Assembly (NCBI RefSeq): GCF_900015215.1
Contig: NZ_LN555523.1
Span: 2,112,381 to 2,176,380, forward strand
Length of the DNA: 64,000 nt
From: Romboutsia ilealis
GTDB lineage: Bacteria > Bacillota > Clostridia > Peptostreptococcales > Peptostreptococcaceae
Reading direction: 5' to 3'
A program made the translations under genes and the position numbers. Within the stretch, counting starts at the first letter, position 1; every line of letters begins with the position of its first letter. The notes under the pieces are model-generated. The model was not told the origin of the DNA. It searched no databases and worked only from the letters and a program-made list of their open reading frames with translations. Below, one piece after another: positions 8,993 to 19,101 of this stretch.

Positions 8993-10006
8993 CTAATCAT
9001 TTTCAATCACTACTGCATGTGCAACACATGGTATTGTTTGTTTTTGTAGTGTACTAGTTGGTGATAATAGTGCACCTGTAGATACTAACATTACCTTATT
9101 AAATTCTTTATTTAATAACTTCTGATAAATATATCCTGCAAATACAGTTGCTGAACAGCCACATCCACTACCACCACAATGTACATCTTGTTCTTCTAAA
9201 TCAAATATTTCTATACCACAATCAGTATATACATTTGATATATCAATTCCTTTTTCTTTTAATAGATCTTCTGTTATTTGCTTTCCTAATAGTCCTAAAT
9301 CTCCAGTCGCTATAATATCAAAACTATTTGGATCATCCTTAGTATCATTAAAATATGAATATATTGTATCTATAGCTGCTGGTGCCATAGCTGCTCCCAT
9401 ATTATTTCCATCATCAATACCTTTATCTATTACCTTTCCAACAGTTACATATCTCACTTTGGGTCCCTTTTCATTTGGAGCTATTAATACTGAACCTGCT
9501 CCTGTTACAGTCCATTGAGCTGTCATTGGCTTTTGATTTCCTAATTCTAAAGGAAATCTAAATTGTCTCTCTGCTGTACAGTAATGACTTGAAGTTCCTG
9601 ATAATATTAAATCTGCAAAACCTCCATCGATAAGCATTGCACTCAAGCACATTCCTTCTGCCATAGTTGAGCAAGCTCCGTATATACCAAAAAAAGGTAC
9701 ACCAAGTTCTCTTGCAGCAAATGATGCAGGGAGTATTTGATTTATTAAATCGCCACCTAAAAGATAATTTACATCCTCTAGTTTTTTATCTGCTTTTTTT
9801 ACTGCCATTTGCATAGCAGTCTGAACCATTTTACTTTCAGCTAGCTCCCAAGATTTTTCTCCATATAAATCATCTTGTAAGACAAGATTAAAATAATCTT
9901 TTAGCGGTCCTTGTCCTTCTTTAGGTCCTACTACAGATGCTGCAGATATTATAGTTGGGTTATTTTGTAACCTTACAGTTCTTTTTCCTACTCTCTTATT
10001 CGCCAT
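8993..10006 (-). CDS. spoVAD: Stage V sporulation protein AD
   Basis: A 337-residue soluble protein of the thiolase fold; in the family it sits on the inner spore membrane and binds dipicolinic acid. Visible motifs are GACSTMAEGM around the position of the thiolase nucleophile, and HCGGSGCGCSA near the C-terminus. Length is normal for SpoVAD. AAGGAG precedes the ATG. It lies between spoVAC and spoVAE with spacers of only 12 bases, indicating one transcript. Confidence 0.95.
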   Translation of the reverse strand: MANKRVGKRTVRLQNNPTIISAASVVGPKEGQGPLKDYFNLVLQDDLYGEKSWELAESKMVQTAMQMAVKKADKKLEDVNYLLGGDLINQILPASFAARELGVPFFGIYGACSTMAEGMCLSAMLIDGGFADLILSGTSSHYCTAERQFRFPLELGNQKPMTAQWTVTGAGSVLIAPNEKGPKVRYVTVGKVIDKGIDDGNNMGAAMAPAAIDTIYSYFNDTKDDPNSFDIIATGDLGLLGKQITEDLLKEKGIDISNVYTDCGIEIFDLEEQDVHCGGSGCGCSATVFAGYIYQKLLNKEFNKVMLVSTGALLSPTSTLQKQTIPCVAHAVVIEND

Positions 10007-10018
10007 ATTTTCATCTCC

Positions 10019-10459
10019 TTATTTTATAAGAGTAAAAATATAATAGAAAAATCCACATATAATAGATGATCCTATTCCATATACTAATACTGGTCCTGCA
10101 ATTTTAAATAAATTAGCTCCAACACCTAATACAAATCCTTCTCTTTTATACTCCATTGCTGGAGATACTATAGAATTAGCAAATCCCGTTATAGGTATTA
10201 TTGATCCAGCTCCGGCTCTCTTACCTATTAAATCATATACACCTAATCCAGTTAAAAGAGCACCTATAAATATCAGTGTTATAGAAGTTGCTGTTGATGC
10301 TGGTATCTTGTCTAAATTTCCTACTTTTAAATATAAATCATTGATTATTTGTCCTATTACACAAATAATTCCACCAACGATAAATGCTAATGTATAGTTT
10401 TTTAAATATTTTGGCTTAGGGCTAATTTCATCTACATATTTTTTATAATCTTTACCCAA
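10019..10459 (-). CDS. spoVAC: Stage V sporulation protein AC
   Basis: Membrane protein of 146 residues with four predicted helices (first about 26-45, FIVGGIICVIGQIINDLYL). SpoVAC is the component reported to act as a mechanosensitive channel for dipicolinate release. The N-terminal KDYKKYVDEISPKPK and central LTGLGVYDLIGKRAGAGSIIP are typical. It is separated from spoVAB by four bases and from spoVAD by 12, so translational coupling within the operon is likely. Confidence 0.95.
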   Translation of the reverse strand: MGKDYKKYVDEISPKPKYLKNYTLAFIVGGIICVIGQIINDLYLKVGNLDKIPASTATSITLIFIGALLTGLGVYDLIGKRAGAGSIIPITGFANSIVSPAMEYKREGFVLGVGANLFKIAGPVLVYGIGSSIICGFFYYIFTLIK

Positions 10460-10463
10460 CTTT

Positions 10464-10880
10464 TTATCCTCCTTGTATTATTTTCCATCCTATAAAGGAG
10501 CCTATAACTTTTCCTATTAACAAAGATATTATTATATATTTTAAATATAGAGTTGGTATTTTTAATCTTCTTGATACTATTGGTATATAATCTAATATTT
10601 CAGCTAATCCAGAGCTTAAAAAACCTACAAATACACCATATGCTAGACCAAATACTAAAACACCAATTTTACCTATCGATATATGTATATTTTGAATCGA
10701 TATTAAAGCTCCAAGAAAAGTACCTATTACTAGTATTTTTTCATAAAAATTCACAAATGACCTTGTATTACTTATCTGTGACATTCTTGGTATTATACCA
10801 ACTAGTATCAATAATGCAATCACTCCAGAACCTACCATTATTCCTGATGATAATCCAAAAATTATTAAAAATAACTTCAC
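10464..10880 (-). CDS. spoVAB: Stage V sporulation protein AB
   Basis: Integral membrane protein of 138 residues with about four helices. The N-terminal LSSGIMVGSGVIALLILVGI and the IPRMSQISNT segment match SpoVAB. Its role in the SpoVA complex is membrane assembly or gating; the detail is not established. It lies between spoVAA and spoVAC. C. difficile is reported to carry only spoVAC, AD and AE, so its presence separates this genome from that species. Confidence 0.85.
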   Translation of the reverse strand: MKLFLIIFGLSSGIMVGSGVIALLILVGIIPRMSQISNTRSFVNFYEKILVIGTFLGALISIQNIHISIGKIGVLVFGLAYGVFVGFLSSGLAEILDYIPIVSRRLKIPTLYLKYIIISLLIGKVIGSFIGWKIIQGG

Positions 10881-10892
10881 ATTTAATCCTCT

Positions 10893-11480
10893 TTACTTAG
10901 TATTCCTTAGTTCATTTTCAATTTCTTTATTTAAAGATTTCATTTTTAAATCTAAAGGGCTTGGTTCATTTTTTGCATATGTAGGAATAAACTTATTAAA
11001 AAAAAGTGCAACTCCTACCCCTATACCAATAGAATATGGTATTTGAAAATATGGTAGATACTTTTTAGGATTTTTAGTTAATGCATTTACCATAGTACTT
11101 TGAGATTGTACCATATTTACATCAGCGTGAAAGTTCATTATTCCCATTACAGATCCCATAAGAACTACTATAGATACCAATAAAACCCTTAGATATTTAG
11201 TTCTATCTTTTTTATTGTCATTGAAAAATATTACTATATCATCAGTTTTTAAAAATGTTATGTGTGCTGTAGATATCTTTTTCTTTACTTCGTCAATTAC
11301 TTCACCTATATGTATAACATCATAGTTTGAATCTTTTTTTTCATAAGTTCTTATACATATATTTCCTATTTTTTCTTCATACTCTTTTGGATATATACAA
11401 TAAATATCTTTTAAATAAATATTTTGTGTAGTAAAGTTAAATGGCTTTAACTTTATGGGTATTAAGTAAATATCTTCCAT
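10893..11480 (-). CDS. spoVAA: Stage V sporulation protein AA
   Basis: First gene of the spoVA operon, 195 residues. A soluble N-terminal domain of about 95 residues (MEDIYLIPIKLKPF...) is followed by two membrane helices (about 98-118 and 148-167), as in SpoVAA. GGGAGG precedes the ATG. It begins 80 bases after the sigF stop, beyond a strong terminator, so it probably has its own late forespore promoter; I could not place that promoter with confidence. Confidence 0.85.
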   Translation of the reverse strand: MEDIYLIPIKLKPFNFTTQNIYLKDIYCIYPKEYEEKIGNICIRTYEKKDSNYDVIHIGEVIDEVKKKISTAHITFLKTDDIVIFFNDNKKDRTKYLRVLLVSIVVLMGSVMGIMNFHADVNMVQSQSTMVNALTKNPKKYLPYFQIPYSIGIGVGVALFFNKFIPTYAKNEPSPLDLKMKSLNKEIENELRNTK

Positions 11481-11521
11481 ATAAGACCTCCCTTTTATTT
11501 ATTATGTCTTAAATAAAAAAA

Positions 11522-11559
11522 AATAAACCCTTAATCTAAACTTAAATTAAGGATTTATT
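11522..11559 (-). terminator. Terminator after sigF
   Basis: Read on the minus strand, AATAAATCCTTAAT pairs with ATTAAGGGTTTATT (one G:U) and is followed by a run of T residues. It separates the early spoIIA operon from the late spoVA operon. Confidence 0.85.
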
Positions 11560-11563
11560 TTAA

Positions 11564-12331
11564 TTAACTAATATATGATCTTAGCTTTGACAATACTTTT
11601 TTCTCTATTCTAGAAACTTGAACTTGAGATATGTTTAATAATTCTCCAATTTCACTTTGAGTTCTATCTTCAAAATATCTTAACATTATTATTTGTCTTT
11701 CTCTTTTTTCTAGTTTCCCAAGTACCTCTTTAAGTAAGAGGTTTTCTACAACTTTTTCTTCTTCACTTTCTCCCTTTTGACTTATCTTATCTATAAGGCA
11801 TATTGGAGACCCCTCTTCTTCATGAATTACACCATGTAAATATTCAACAGAAAAATTAGATTCCATTGCCATTACTAAATCTTCTTTTTCAACATCTAAT
11901 TCTTTAGCTAATTCATCTATACTTGGCTCTCTTCCTAGTTTTTTGCTTAAAATCTCACTTGTTGTTTTTGCTTTTATTGCTATTTGCTTTAGAGATCTAG
12001 ATACTTTTACCATACCATCATCTCTTAAGTATCTTTTTATTTCACCTAAAATCATAGGAACTGCATATGTAGAGAATTTCACATTAAACCTTGAATCAAA
12101 TTTATATATAGCTTTAATTAATCCTATAGACCCTAATTGGAATAAATCATCTCTATCATAACCTATGTTTAAGAATTTTGATACAACACTTCTAACTAAA
12201 CCTAAATTATTTTCTATTAGTATTTCTTTAGCCTCTTCATCGCCTGCACGTTGAACTTTATCTATCAAATCAAGCGTTTCTTCATGGCTAAGTAATGTTC
12301 TTTTTTCTTGTTTATTTGCAGTTATCCCCAT
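11564..12331 (-). CDS. sigF: RNA polymerase sigma factor SigmaF
   Basis: Forespore-specific sigma factor of 255 residues. Region 2 is seen in DLFQLGSIGLIKAIYKFD and FSTYAVPMILGEIKRYLRDDG, and region 4 in LEKRERQIIMLRYFEDRTQSEIGELLNISQVQVSRIEK (helix-turn-helix near the C-terminus). It is held inactive by SpoIIAB, whose gene lies 26 bases upstream. AGAGG precedes the ATG. In the family it directs early forespore genes. It also closes the operon, since a terminator follows. Confidence 0.97.
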   Translation of the reverse strand: MGITANKQEKRTLLSHEETLDLIDKVQRAGDEEAKEILIENNLGLVRSVVSKFLNIGYDRDDLFQLGSIGLIKAIYKFDSRFNVKFSTYAVPMILGEIKRYLRDDGMVKVSRSLKQIAIKAKTTSEILSKKLGREPSIDELAKELDVEKEDLVMAMESNFSVEYLHGVIHEEEGSPICLIDKISQKGESEEEKVVENLLLKEVLGKLEKRERQIIMLRYFEDRTQSEIGELLNISQVQVSRIEKKVLSKLRSYIS

Positions 12332-12357
12332 AATAAAACCTCTATTCTTTTTGGTCT

Positions 12358-12786
12358 TTATTCAGGCAAGTTTATTTTTTTTGTCATAACTACTTTTGTC
12401 CCTTCATCCTTTATTGAACTTACCGTTACATCATCCATAAAACTTTCCATAACAGTGAATCCCATTCCTGATCTTTCAAGTTCTGGTTTTGATGTGTAAA
12501 GTGGTTGCATAGCCATTGAAATATCTTCTATACCATGTCCTCTATCTTCTACTACTACTTTTATAGTACTTTTATTTATTTCACATCTTAAATATACAAA
12601 TTTTGAATCATCTTCATCATACCCATGTATAATAGAATTTGTAACAGCCTCTGATACAGCAGTTTTTATATCTGCTAGTTCATCTAATGTCGGGTCCAAT
12701 TTTGCAGCAAAAGATGCAACTATAACTCTTGCTAAGCTTTCATTTTCAGACTTTGCAGAAAATTTTACTTCCATAATATTATTCAT
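12358..12786 (-). CDS. spoIIAB: Anti-sigma F factor SpoIIAB (serine kinase)
   Basis: A 142-residue GHKL-fold ATP-binding protein that binds SigmaF and phosphorylates SpoIIAA. The N box is [11 protein letters not shown], the G1 box [10 protein letters not shown], and the G2 region [24 protein letters not shown] lies nine bases before the ATG. It sits between spoIIAA (13-base gap) and sigF, the conserved order. Confidence 0.97.
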   Translation of the reverse strand: MNNIMEVKFSAKSENESLARVIVASFAAKLDPTLDELADIKTAVSEAVTNSIIHGYDEDDSKFVYLRCEINKSTIKVVVEDRGHGIEDISMAMQPLYTSKPELERSGMGFTVMESFMDDVTVSSIKDEGTKVVMTKKINLPE

Positions 12787-12799
12787 AATATATTCCCCC

Positions 12800-13135
12800 T
12801 TACAAAGAACTTGCTACTTCTTCATATGTATCGTAAATGTTAATTATTTTATTCATACCTGATAAATTAAATATTTTTTTTACTCTATCATTTACATTTA
12901 CTACCGATACTTTTCCACCTTCACTAGAAATTTTCTTGTATCTTCCTATAATTACACCTATACCAGATGAATCCATAAATCTAATATTTTTAAAATCAAA
13001 TATTATATTCTTTATTGATTTAGAATCTAATATTATATCTATCTCATCTCTAACTTCATTAGTTATATGGTGATCCAATTCACTAGTCAAAAATTCTATA
13101 ACTAGATTTTTCTGTTCTAAAGAACATCTTATCAT
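12800..13135 (-). CDS. spoIIAA: Anti-anti-sigma factor SpoIIAA
   Basis: A 111-residue STAS-domain protein. The regulated serine lies in [15 protein letters not shown] (about residue 57). When dephosphorylated by SpoIIE it takes SpoIIAB off SigmaF. It is first in the operon, preceded by AAGGGGGAA and a SigmaH-type promoter. Confidence 0.97.
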   Translation of the reverse strand: MIRCSLEQKNLVIEFLTSELDHHITNEVRDEIDIILDSKSIKNIIFDFKNIRFMDSSGIGVIIGRYKKISSEGGKVSVVNVNDRVKKIFNLSGMNKIINIYDTYEEVASSL

Positions 13136-13177
13136 TAGTATTCCCCCTTATCTTCTCTAAAAGTATTAACCTATTAT

Positions 13178-13206
13178 GAATTCTATAGAAGTAACGCTTC
13201 TCCTTC
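13178..13206 (-). promoter_or_regulatory. SigmaH-type promoter of spoIIA operon
   Basis: On the minus strand GAAGGAGAA, an 11-base spacer and ATAGAATTC fit the SigmaH consensus RNAGGAWWW-N11-RNNGAATWW with one or two mismatches, 40-70 bases before spoIIAA. spoIIA is SigmaH-dependent in Bacillus and C. difficile. The remaining sequence up to 13400 is AT-rich with nothing else recognised. Confidence 0.75.
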
Positions 13207-13400
13207 AATGAAATTTAACTACTTTTGTTTTATTATGTCTGCAAAGTTTTTATTATATATATTTACCTCAATTTATATATTTTTTATCTTTCGATTAAAG
13301 GTTTGCAACATCACTATTTTTTATACCTTTATTATTTTCCATTTTTTAGTTGATGCATACCTTAATATTCCTTTTATCCTTTAAATTTTCTCAAAATAAA

Positions 13401-13423
13401 AGGAGTACCAAATAGGTACTCCT
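13401..13423 (-). terminator. Terminator after DEAD-box helicase
   Basis: Perfect nine-base stem AGGAGTACC/GGTACTCCT with a five-base loop, followed on the minus strand by TTTTATTTT. Confidence 0.85.
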
Positions 13424-13429
13424 AATTAA

Positions 13430-15055
13430 TTACTTCTTTTTTCTATTAGCTCTTTCTATATTTATCTTATTTCCTTTTATCTTTATATCTTTCATTTTTT
13501 CTAATACTTTTTTAGCATTTTGCTTAGGCACCTCAACGAAAGTATACTTATCATATATATCTATTGTTCCAACTAGTTTACCAGGTATTCCAGCTTCTCC
13601 AGCTATAGCCCCTAATATATCCTTAGCTTGAACTCTTTGATTTCTACCAACATTTATAAATAGTCTTATCATACCTTCGCTAGCTCCAGTATCTCTTGAC
13701 TTAGAACGACCTTCTTTGCGAGTTCTTGATGGTTCTTCAACTATTTCTTGTTTTTCTTCATCTCCTAAAGCTATCTTTAAAAGAGCTGCTGCTATATCTA
13801 CTACACCGTACTCAGATTCCGATTCTGAGCAGAAGTTTTCTAACCATTGTATTTGTTTAGTTAAATGACCTGCTTCTACAACTTCTTTAACTTGATTGAA
13901 GAATGTACTTACCTTCTTTTCTTCAACATCTGCAACTGATGGTATATCATGCTTAACTAATTTTGTTTTAGTATATCTTTCTATATCTCTCATTTTTCTC
14001 ATTTCTTTTCCGAATACAAATGAGAATGATATACCATTTCTACCTGCTCTACCTGTTCTACCTATTCTGTGTACATAGTACTCTTCATCTTGAGGTAAAT
14101 CATAATTAAATACAGCTTCAACATCGTCAACATCTATACCTCTAGCTGCAACATCTGTAGCTACTAATATATCTATTGTTCCATTTCTAAATTTATCCAT
14201 TACTATATCTCTTTGAGTTTGCTTTAAGTCCCCATGTAATGCATCTGCAAAGTATCCTCTAGCTTGTAAATCGCTAACTAATTCATCTGCACCCTTTTTT
14301 GTGTTACAGAAAACTACAGATAATTTAGGGTTGTATACATCTATTAATCTACTTAATACTTCTAATTTGTTAGCCGATCTTGTTTCTATATAGTATTGCT
14401 TTATATTAGGAACTGTAAGTTCTTTTCTAACAACTTTTATATGTTCTGGGTTCTTTTGATATTTTTTAGTTAACTCTAATATACCTTTCGGCATAGTCGC
14501 TGAGAAGAAAGTAGTTTGTCTTTCTTCTGGAGTTTTACTTAGAATCATCTCTATATCTTCCCTGAATCCCATATCTAACATTTCATCAGCTTCATCTAAT
14601 ATAACCATTTTTACATTATCCATTTTTAATGTTTTACGGTTTATATGGTCTATAACACGCCCTGGAGTACCTATTACGATTTGAACTCCACCCTTTAATG
14701 CTTTTATTTGTCTTTCTATTGGTTGTCCACCGTATACAGGTAAACTTTTTATTCCGTGCATGTATTTACCTATTTTTCTTATTTCAGTTGAAACTTGTAT
14801 TGCAAGCTCTCTAGTCGGACAAAGTACTACTGCTTGTAAATTTTTCTCTTCAGGATTAATCATTTCTAATACTGGTATACTGAATGCTGCTGTTTTCCCC
14901 GTCCCTGTTTGAGCTTGTCCGATAACATCTTTCCCCGATAAAATCACAGGTATAGACTGTGATTTTATCGGAGATGGTTCTTCAAATCCCATTTCTATTA
15001 CAGCTCTTTTTATATCATCACTTATTGGTAAATCTTCAAATTTTATTATATTCAT
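13430..15055 (-). CDS. DEAD-box ATP-dependent RNA helicase (CshA/DbpA-like)
   Basis: RNA helicase of about 541 residues. It has the Q motif near the N-terminus, AQTGTGKTAAF (motif I), PTRELA (Ia), DEAD (II), SAT (III) and HRIGRTGRAGRNG (VI). The C-terminal 70 residues form a DbpA-type RNA-binding domain (RLFINVGRNQRVQAKDILGAI), which usually targets ribosomal RNA. The ATG at 15055 is chosen: AAAGGAAG lies upstream, and the longer start at 15097 lacks a site. A strong inverted repeat lies within motif-Q coding DNA. Confidence 0.93.
   Translation of the reverse strand: MNIIKFEDLPISDDIKRAVIEMGFEEPSPIKSQSIPVILSGKDVIGQAQTGTGKTAAFSIPVLEMINPEEKNLQAVVLCPTRELAIQVSTEIRKIGKYMHGIKSLPVYGGQPIERQIKALKGGVQIVIGTPGRVIDHINRKTLKMDNVKMVILDEADEMLDMGFREDIEMILSKTPEERQTTFFSATMPKGILELTKKYQKNPEHIKVVRKELTVPNIKQYYIETRSANKLEVLSRLIDVYNPKLSVVFCNTKKGADELVSDLQARGYFADALHGDLKQTQRDIVMDKFRNGTIDILVATDVAARGIDVDDVEAVFNYDLPQDEEYYVHRIGRTGRAGRNGISFSFVFGKEMRKMRDIERYTKTKLVKHDIPSVADVEEKKVSTFFNQVKEVVEAGHLTKQIQWLENFCSESESEYGVVDIAAALLKIALGDEEKQEIVEEPSRTRKEGRSKSRDTGASEGMIRLFINVGRNQRVQAKDILGAIAGEAGIPGKLVGTIDIYDKYTFVEVPKQNAKKVLEKMKDIKIKGNKINIERANRKKK
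14935..14971. repeat. Perfect 15-bp inverted repeat inside helicase gene
   Basis: CCGATAAAATCACAG and its exact complement are separated by seven bases within the sequence coding for SPIKSQSIPVILSG. The mRNA would fold a stable hairpin near the 5' end of the reading frame. Confidence 0.85.
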
Positions 15056-15183
15056 ATGTTGCTTCCTTTCCGTTATCATTTTATCTAACCTATCCATTAT
15101 ATATTTATTTCAGATAATATGCAATTAATATTTTCTCCTTCACATATGTATAATATTCAAGATGATATAAAATATATTTCTTA

Positions 15184-16143
15184 TTATATGTACATAGTAT
15201 ATAAAATTCCTATATAAATTAAATAAACAATAAGCATTATCAAGCCTTGAAATCTATATAACTTATTCTTTTTAATAGTTGGTAATATCAATATAAGTAA
15301 TAACACTATCATAAATGGAAAATCAATTCTCATATTTTGAGATAATATAGGTATATCATTTGGTATAGATGATATACCTATTACAGATACTATATTTAAT
15401 ATATTTGCACCTAATATATTTCCAACAGATATTGCATGATGATTTTTCTTTATTGCAGTTAATGATGATACTAATTCAGGTAAAGATGTTCCAAGTGCTA
15501 TAACTGTAAGGCTTATAACTCCTTGAGGAACTCCAATCCACTCGGCTATTATTACACCATTATCTACTAATAGCCTAGAACCTAGTACCATCATAATTAA
15601 CCCTAATGCAAAAAGTAAAACTATCTTTACCCATTCACCTAAATTATTATTTCCTTTAACTTTAGATGTATTATTTATCCTAGATTTGCTTCCCTTTTCA
15701 ACTACACTTTTATAATTCGAATACATATATATAGCAAGCATAGTTAAAAGTAGTATTGAATCTATTTTTGTTATACTCTTATCTATTCCTAATAATAGCA
15801 ATAATATAACACAAATTAATAGCAAGACAGATTTAGAAAAAAACATCTTCTTATCAACACTAAAAGGACTTATAAATGCTACTAGCCCTAAAACTAACCC
15901 TGTATTGCAAATAATAGATCCTACTGCATTTCCTAAACTCATTGTAGTATGCCCATCTAAAGAGGCAAATAAGGATACAGTAAGTTCCGGCAATGTAGTA
16001 GCAAAACTTACTATAGTAGCCCCTAATATAATTTCTGATATCTTTGTTTTCTTTCCTATATCTACTGTACAGTTTATAAAAATGTCAGCTCCTTTTGTAA
16101 TTAATACAAATCCAATTAAAAATAATATTATTTTAATAAACAT
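15184..16143 (-). CDS. CaCA-family cation (Ca2+ or K+/Na+) antiporter
   Basis: Integral membrane antiporter with ten or so helices arranged as two homologous halves. The alpha repeats are visible: GATIVSFATTLPELTVS near residue 45 and ALGTSLPELVSSLTA near 220, each followed by GNAVGSI / GNILGANILN. It exchanges Ca2+ or a related cation for Na+ or H+; the ion is not predictable. The ATG at 16143 (AAGGGGGTG seven bases upstream) is preferred to the TTG at 16149. It is transcribed divergently from pfl. Confidence 0.9.
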   Translation of the reverse strand: MFIKIILFLIGFVLITKGADIFINCTVDIGKKTKISEIILGATIVSFATTLPELTVSLFASLDGHTTMSLGNAVGSIICNTGLVLGLVAFISPFSVDKKMFFSKSVLLLICVILLLLLGIDKSITKIDSILLLTMLAIYMYSNYKSVVEKGSKSRINNTSKVKGNNNLGEWVKIVLLFALGLIMMVLGSRLLVDNGVIIAEWIGVPQGVISLTVIALGTSLPELVSSLTAIKKNHHAISVGNILGANILNIVSVIGISSIPNDIPILSQNMRIDFPFMIVLLLILILPTIKKNKLYRFQGLIMLIVYLIYIGILYTMYI

Positions 16144-16371
16144 ATACAAGCACCCCCTTATATTAATAAGTATTCAGTAGGCAAATATATATGCTATTCT
16201 TTTAACTTATGTAAAAATAATTTATAGTTATAAGTTTTAAAGATATAATATCTGGGTATATATTTTAATGTAAAAACATTAAATAAATTTAATCATCATA
16301 ATACAATATTATATATATTTTTTATGTATACAAAATACGAGTCATATGTTATTATTATATTGTTAAAATTT

Positions 16372-16383
16372 ATCTAGCTAGAT
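16372..16383. promoter_or_regulatory. 12-bp palindrome upstream of pfl
   Basis: ATCTAGCTAGAT lies 64 bases before pfl in an otherwise AT-rich 300-base gap; a TTGTTAAAATTT stretch just upstream is reminiscent of a Rex half-site. It may be an operator, but no regulator can be assigned and chance is possible. Confidence 0.25.
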
Positions 16384-16446
16384 TTAATATAAATATAACA
16401 AACTCAAAAAAATTATTTTAAAACCTTAACTAAGGAGGCTATTCAA

Positions 16447-18678
16447 ATGAATGCATGGCAAGGATTTAAAGAAGGTAGATGGACTAAGGAAATAGATGTT
16501 AGAGGGTTCATCCAAGCAAACTACACTCCATATGAAGGAGATGACTCTTTCTTAGCTGGTGCTACTGAAAACACTAAGCAATTATGGGAAGAAGTAATGG
16601 AATTATTCAAAAAAGAAAGAGAAAATGGTGGTACTCTTGATGTTGATACTAAAACAGTATCAGCTATAGATGCTTATGCACCTGGATATATAAATAAAGA
16701 TAAAGAAACAGTTGTAGGTTTACAAACTGATGCTCCTTTAAAAAGAGCTATAATGCCAGAAGGTGGAATAAGAATGGTTGAAAGTTCTTGTGAAGCTTAT
16801 GGATTCAAGTGTGACCCATTAGTAAGTGAAATATTCACTAAGTATAGAAAAACTCATAACCAAGGTGTTTTCGATGCTTATACTACTGAAATGAGAGCTG
16901 CTAGAAAATCTGGTATAATAACTGGTCTTCCAGATGCTTACGGAAGAGGAAGAATAATAGGTGACTACAGAAGAGTTGCTTTATACGGTGTTGATAGATT
17001 AATAGAAGACAAAAACGAGCAAAAACTTTCTTTAGAAGTTTCTTGCATGGATGAAGATACAATAAGATTAAGAGAAGAAATATCTGATCAAATAAAAGCT
17101 TTACAAGCATTAAAGAGAATGGCTGAATCTTACGGATTCGATATATCTAAGCCAGCTACTAACTCAAGAGAAGCTGTACAATGGTTATACTTTGCTTACT
17201 TAGCAGCTATAAAAGATCAAAATGGTGCTGCTATGTCAATAGGTAGAACTTCTACTTTCTTAGATATATACTTCGAAAGAGATTTAAAAGCTGGAACTAT
17301 AACTGAAGAAGAAGTTCAAGAATTAATGGACCACTTCGTTATGAAATTAAGAATGGTTAAATTCTTAAGAACTCCTGACTACAATGAATTATTCTCTGGA
17401 GACCCAACTTGGGTAACTGAATCAATCGGTGGTATGGGTGTAGATGGTAGAACGTTAGTAACTAAAAACTCATTCAGAGTTTTAAATACTCTTTACACTC
17501 TAGGACCTTCTCCAGAACCAAACTTAACAGTACTTTGGTCAAAAGATTTCCCACAAGGATTCAAAGACTTCTGTTCTAAAGTATCTATAGATACAAGTTC
17601 AGTTCAATACGAAAACGACGACTTAATGAGACCTTACTGGGGAGATGATTACGGTATAGCTTGTTGTGTATCTGCAATGAGAATAGGTAAGCAAATGCAA
17701 TTCTTCGGAGCTAGAGTTAACTTAGCTAAAACTTTATTATACGCTATAAACGGTGGGGTTGACGAAAAATCAGGTGCTCAAGTAGGACCAAGATTCGAGC
17801 CAATAATGGATGAATACTTAGATTACGATAAAGTAATGGAAAGATTCGAACCATTCACTGATTGGTTAGCAAACTTATATGTAAATACATTAAATGTAAT
17901 CCACTACATGCATGATAAGTACTCTTATGAAGCATTAGAAATGGCTTTACATGATAGAGATGTATTCAGAACTATGGCTTGTGGTATAGCTGGTTTATCA
18001 GTTGCTGCTGACTCATTATCTGCTATAAAATACGCTAAAGTTAAAACTATAAGAAACGAAGCTGGTGTAGCTGTTGACTTCGAAATAGAAGGAGACTATC
18101 CAAAATACGGAAACAACGATGATAGAGTTGACGAAATAGCTGTATACTTAGTTGAATCTATGATGAACAAAATAAGAAAGAACAAAACTTACAGAAATTC
18201 TGTTCATACTCAATCAGTATTAACAATAACTTCAAACGTTGTTTACGGTAAGAAAACTGGTAACACTCCATGTGGTAGAAGAGCTGGTGCTCCATTCGCT
18301 CCAGGAGCAAACCCAATGCACGGAAGAGATAATAGTGGTGCTTTAGCTTCATTAGCATCTGTTGCAAAATTACCATATGAGCATTCTCAAGATGGTATAT
18401 CTAATACTTTCTCTATAGTACCTGGTGCTTTAGGAAAAGATATGAATGAAAGAGTTAGAAATCTTTCTTGTATGATGGATGGATACTTCACAGATGGAGC
18501 TCATCACTTAAACGTTAACGTATTTGATAGAGCTACTCTAGAAGACGCTATGGAACATCCAGAAAAATATCCTCAATTAACTATAAGAGTTTCAGGATAT
18601 GCTGTTAACTTTATAAAGTTAACTAAAGAACAACAATTAGACGTTATAAACAGAACATTCCACGGAAAAATGGCTTAA
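16447..18678 (+). CDS. pflB: Formate C-acetyltransferase (pyruvate formate-lyase)
   Basis: Glycyl-radical enzyme of 743 residues that converts pyruvate and CoA to acetyl-CoA and formate. The catalytic cysteine pair is in GIACCVSAM (about residue 405), and the radical glycine in [14 protein letters not shown] near the C-terminus. The full family length is present. Codon use is unusually biased (TTC, TAC, AAC enriched), as expected for a highly expressed gene. GGAGG precedes the ATG. The activase follows 420 bases downstream. The formate made could feed Fhs of the Wood-Ljungdahl cluster in this window. Confidence 0.98.
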   Translation: MNAWQGFKEGRWTKEIDVRGFIQANYTPYEGDDSFLAGATENTKQLWEEVMELFKKERENGGTLDVDTKTVSAIDAYAPGYINKDKETVVGLQTDAPLKRAIMPEGGIRMVESSCEAYGFKCDPLVSEIFTKYRKTHNQGVFDAYTTEMRAARKSGIITGLPDAYGRGRIIGDYRRVALYGVDRLIEDKNEQKLSLEVSCMDEDTIRLREEISDQIKALQALKRMAESYGFDISKPATNSREAVQWLYFAYLAAIKDQNGAAMSIGRTSTFLDIYFERDLKAGTITEEEVQELMDHFVMKLRMVKFLRTPDYNELFSGDPTWVTESIGGMGVDGRTLVTKNSFRVLNTLYTLGPSPEPNLTVLWSKDFPQGFKDFCSKVSIDTSSVQYENDDLMRPYWGDDYGIACCVSAMRIGKQMQFFGARVNLAKTLLYAINGGVDEKSGAQVGPRFEPIMDEYLDYDKVMERFEPFTDWLANLYVNTLNVIHYMHDKYSYEALEMALHDRDVFRTMACGIAGLSVAADSLSAIKYAKVKTIRNEAGVAVDFEIEGDYPKYGNNDDRVDEIAVYLVESMMNKIRKNKTYRNSVHTQSVLTITSNVVYGKKTGNTPCGRRAGAPFAPGANPMHGRDNSGALASLASVAKLPYEHSQDGISNTFSIVPGALGKDMNERVRNLSCMMDGYFTDGAHHLNVNVFDRATLEDAMEHPEKYPQLTIRVSGYAVNFIKLTKEQQLDVINRTFHGKMA

Positions 18679-18766
18679 TTTATAATTTCTAAATAATTTA
18701 TAAACTTAAATTCTTGCATCAGAGTTTTCAAGTTTACAATCAGTCAATCAAAGTATATTATTTTTC

Positions 18767-18803
18767 AGAGTGTAAGTCTCATCAACTTACACTCTCTTTT
18801 TTT
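18767..18803 (+). terminator. Terminator after pfl
   Basis: AGAGTGTAAGT pairs perfectly with ACTTACACTCT, followed by a T run. It separates pfl from pflA, so pflA needs its own promoter or readthrough. The rest of 18804-19101 is AT-rich with no further feature recognised. Confidence 0.9.
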
Positions 18804-19101
18804 ATTAACATAATCTTATTTTATCCAAATCTAATACATTTATTCTTTATTATTTTTTACCTTTCTCTACTTTCCACATTATCTTATTAATACGTTACCT
18901 TAACCTGTTATATAGTATATAAATTTAGTTTTATTCTTAATATCTGGGGTATTATTATAATATAAAAATAAAATAATTAATCATAAATTTATATAGACTT
19001 AAAACAAGTAATATCATATAATTTAATTATATTGTTTTGTATACAGTATATTAAATTCTATCGGAATAATTTTAATTAAAATCAACTTAGAGGTGACTAT
19101 T

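Noticed and set aside
11493-11506. CATAATA box before spoVAA as a SigmaG -10 element
   Set aside because: The start would fall on the ribosome site, and no -35 match is placed at the right distance.
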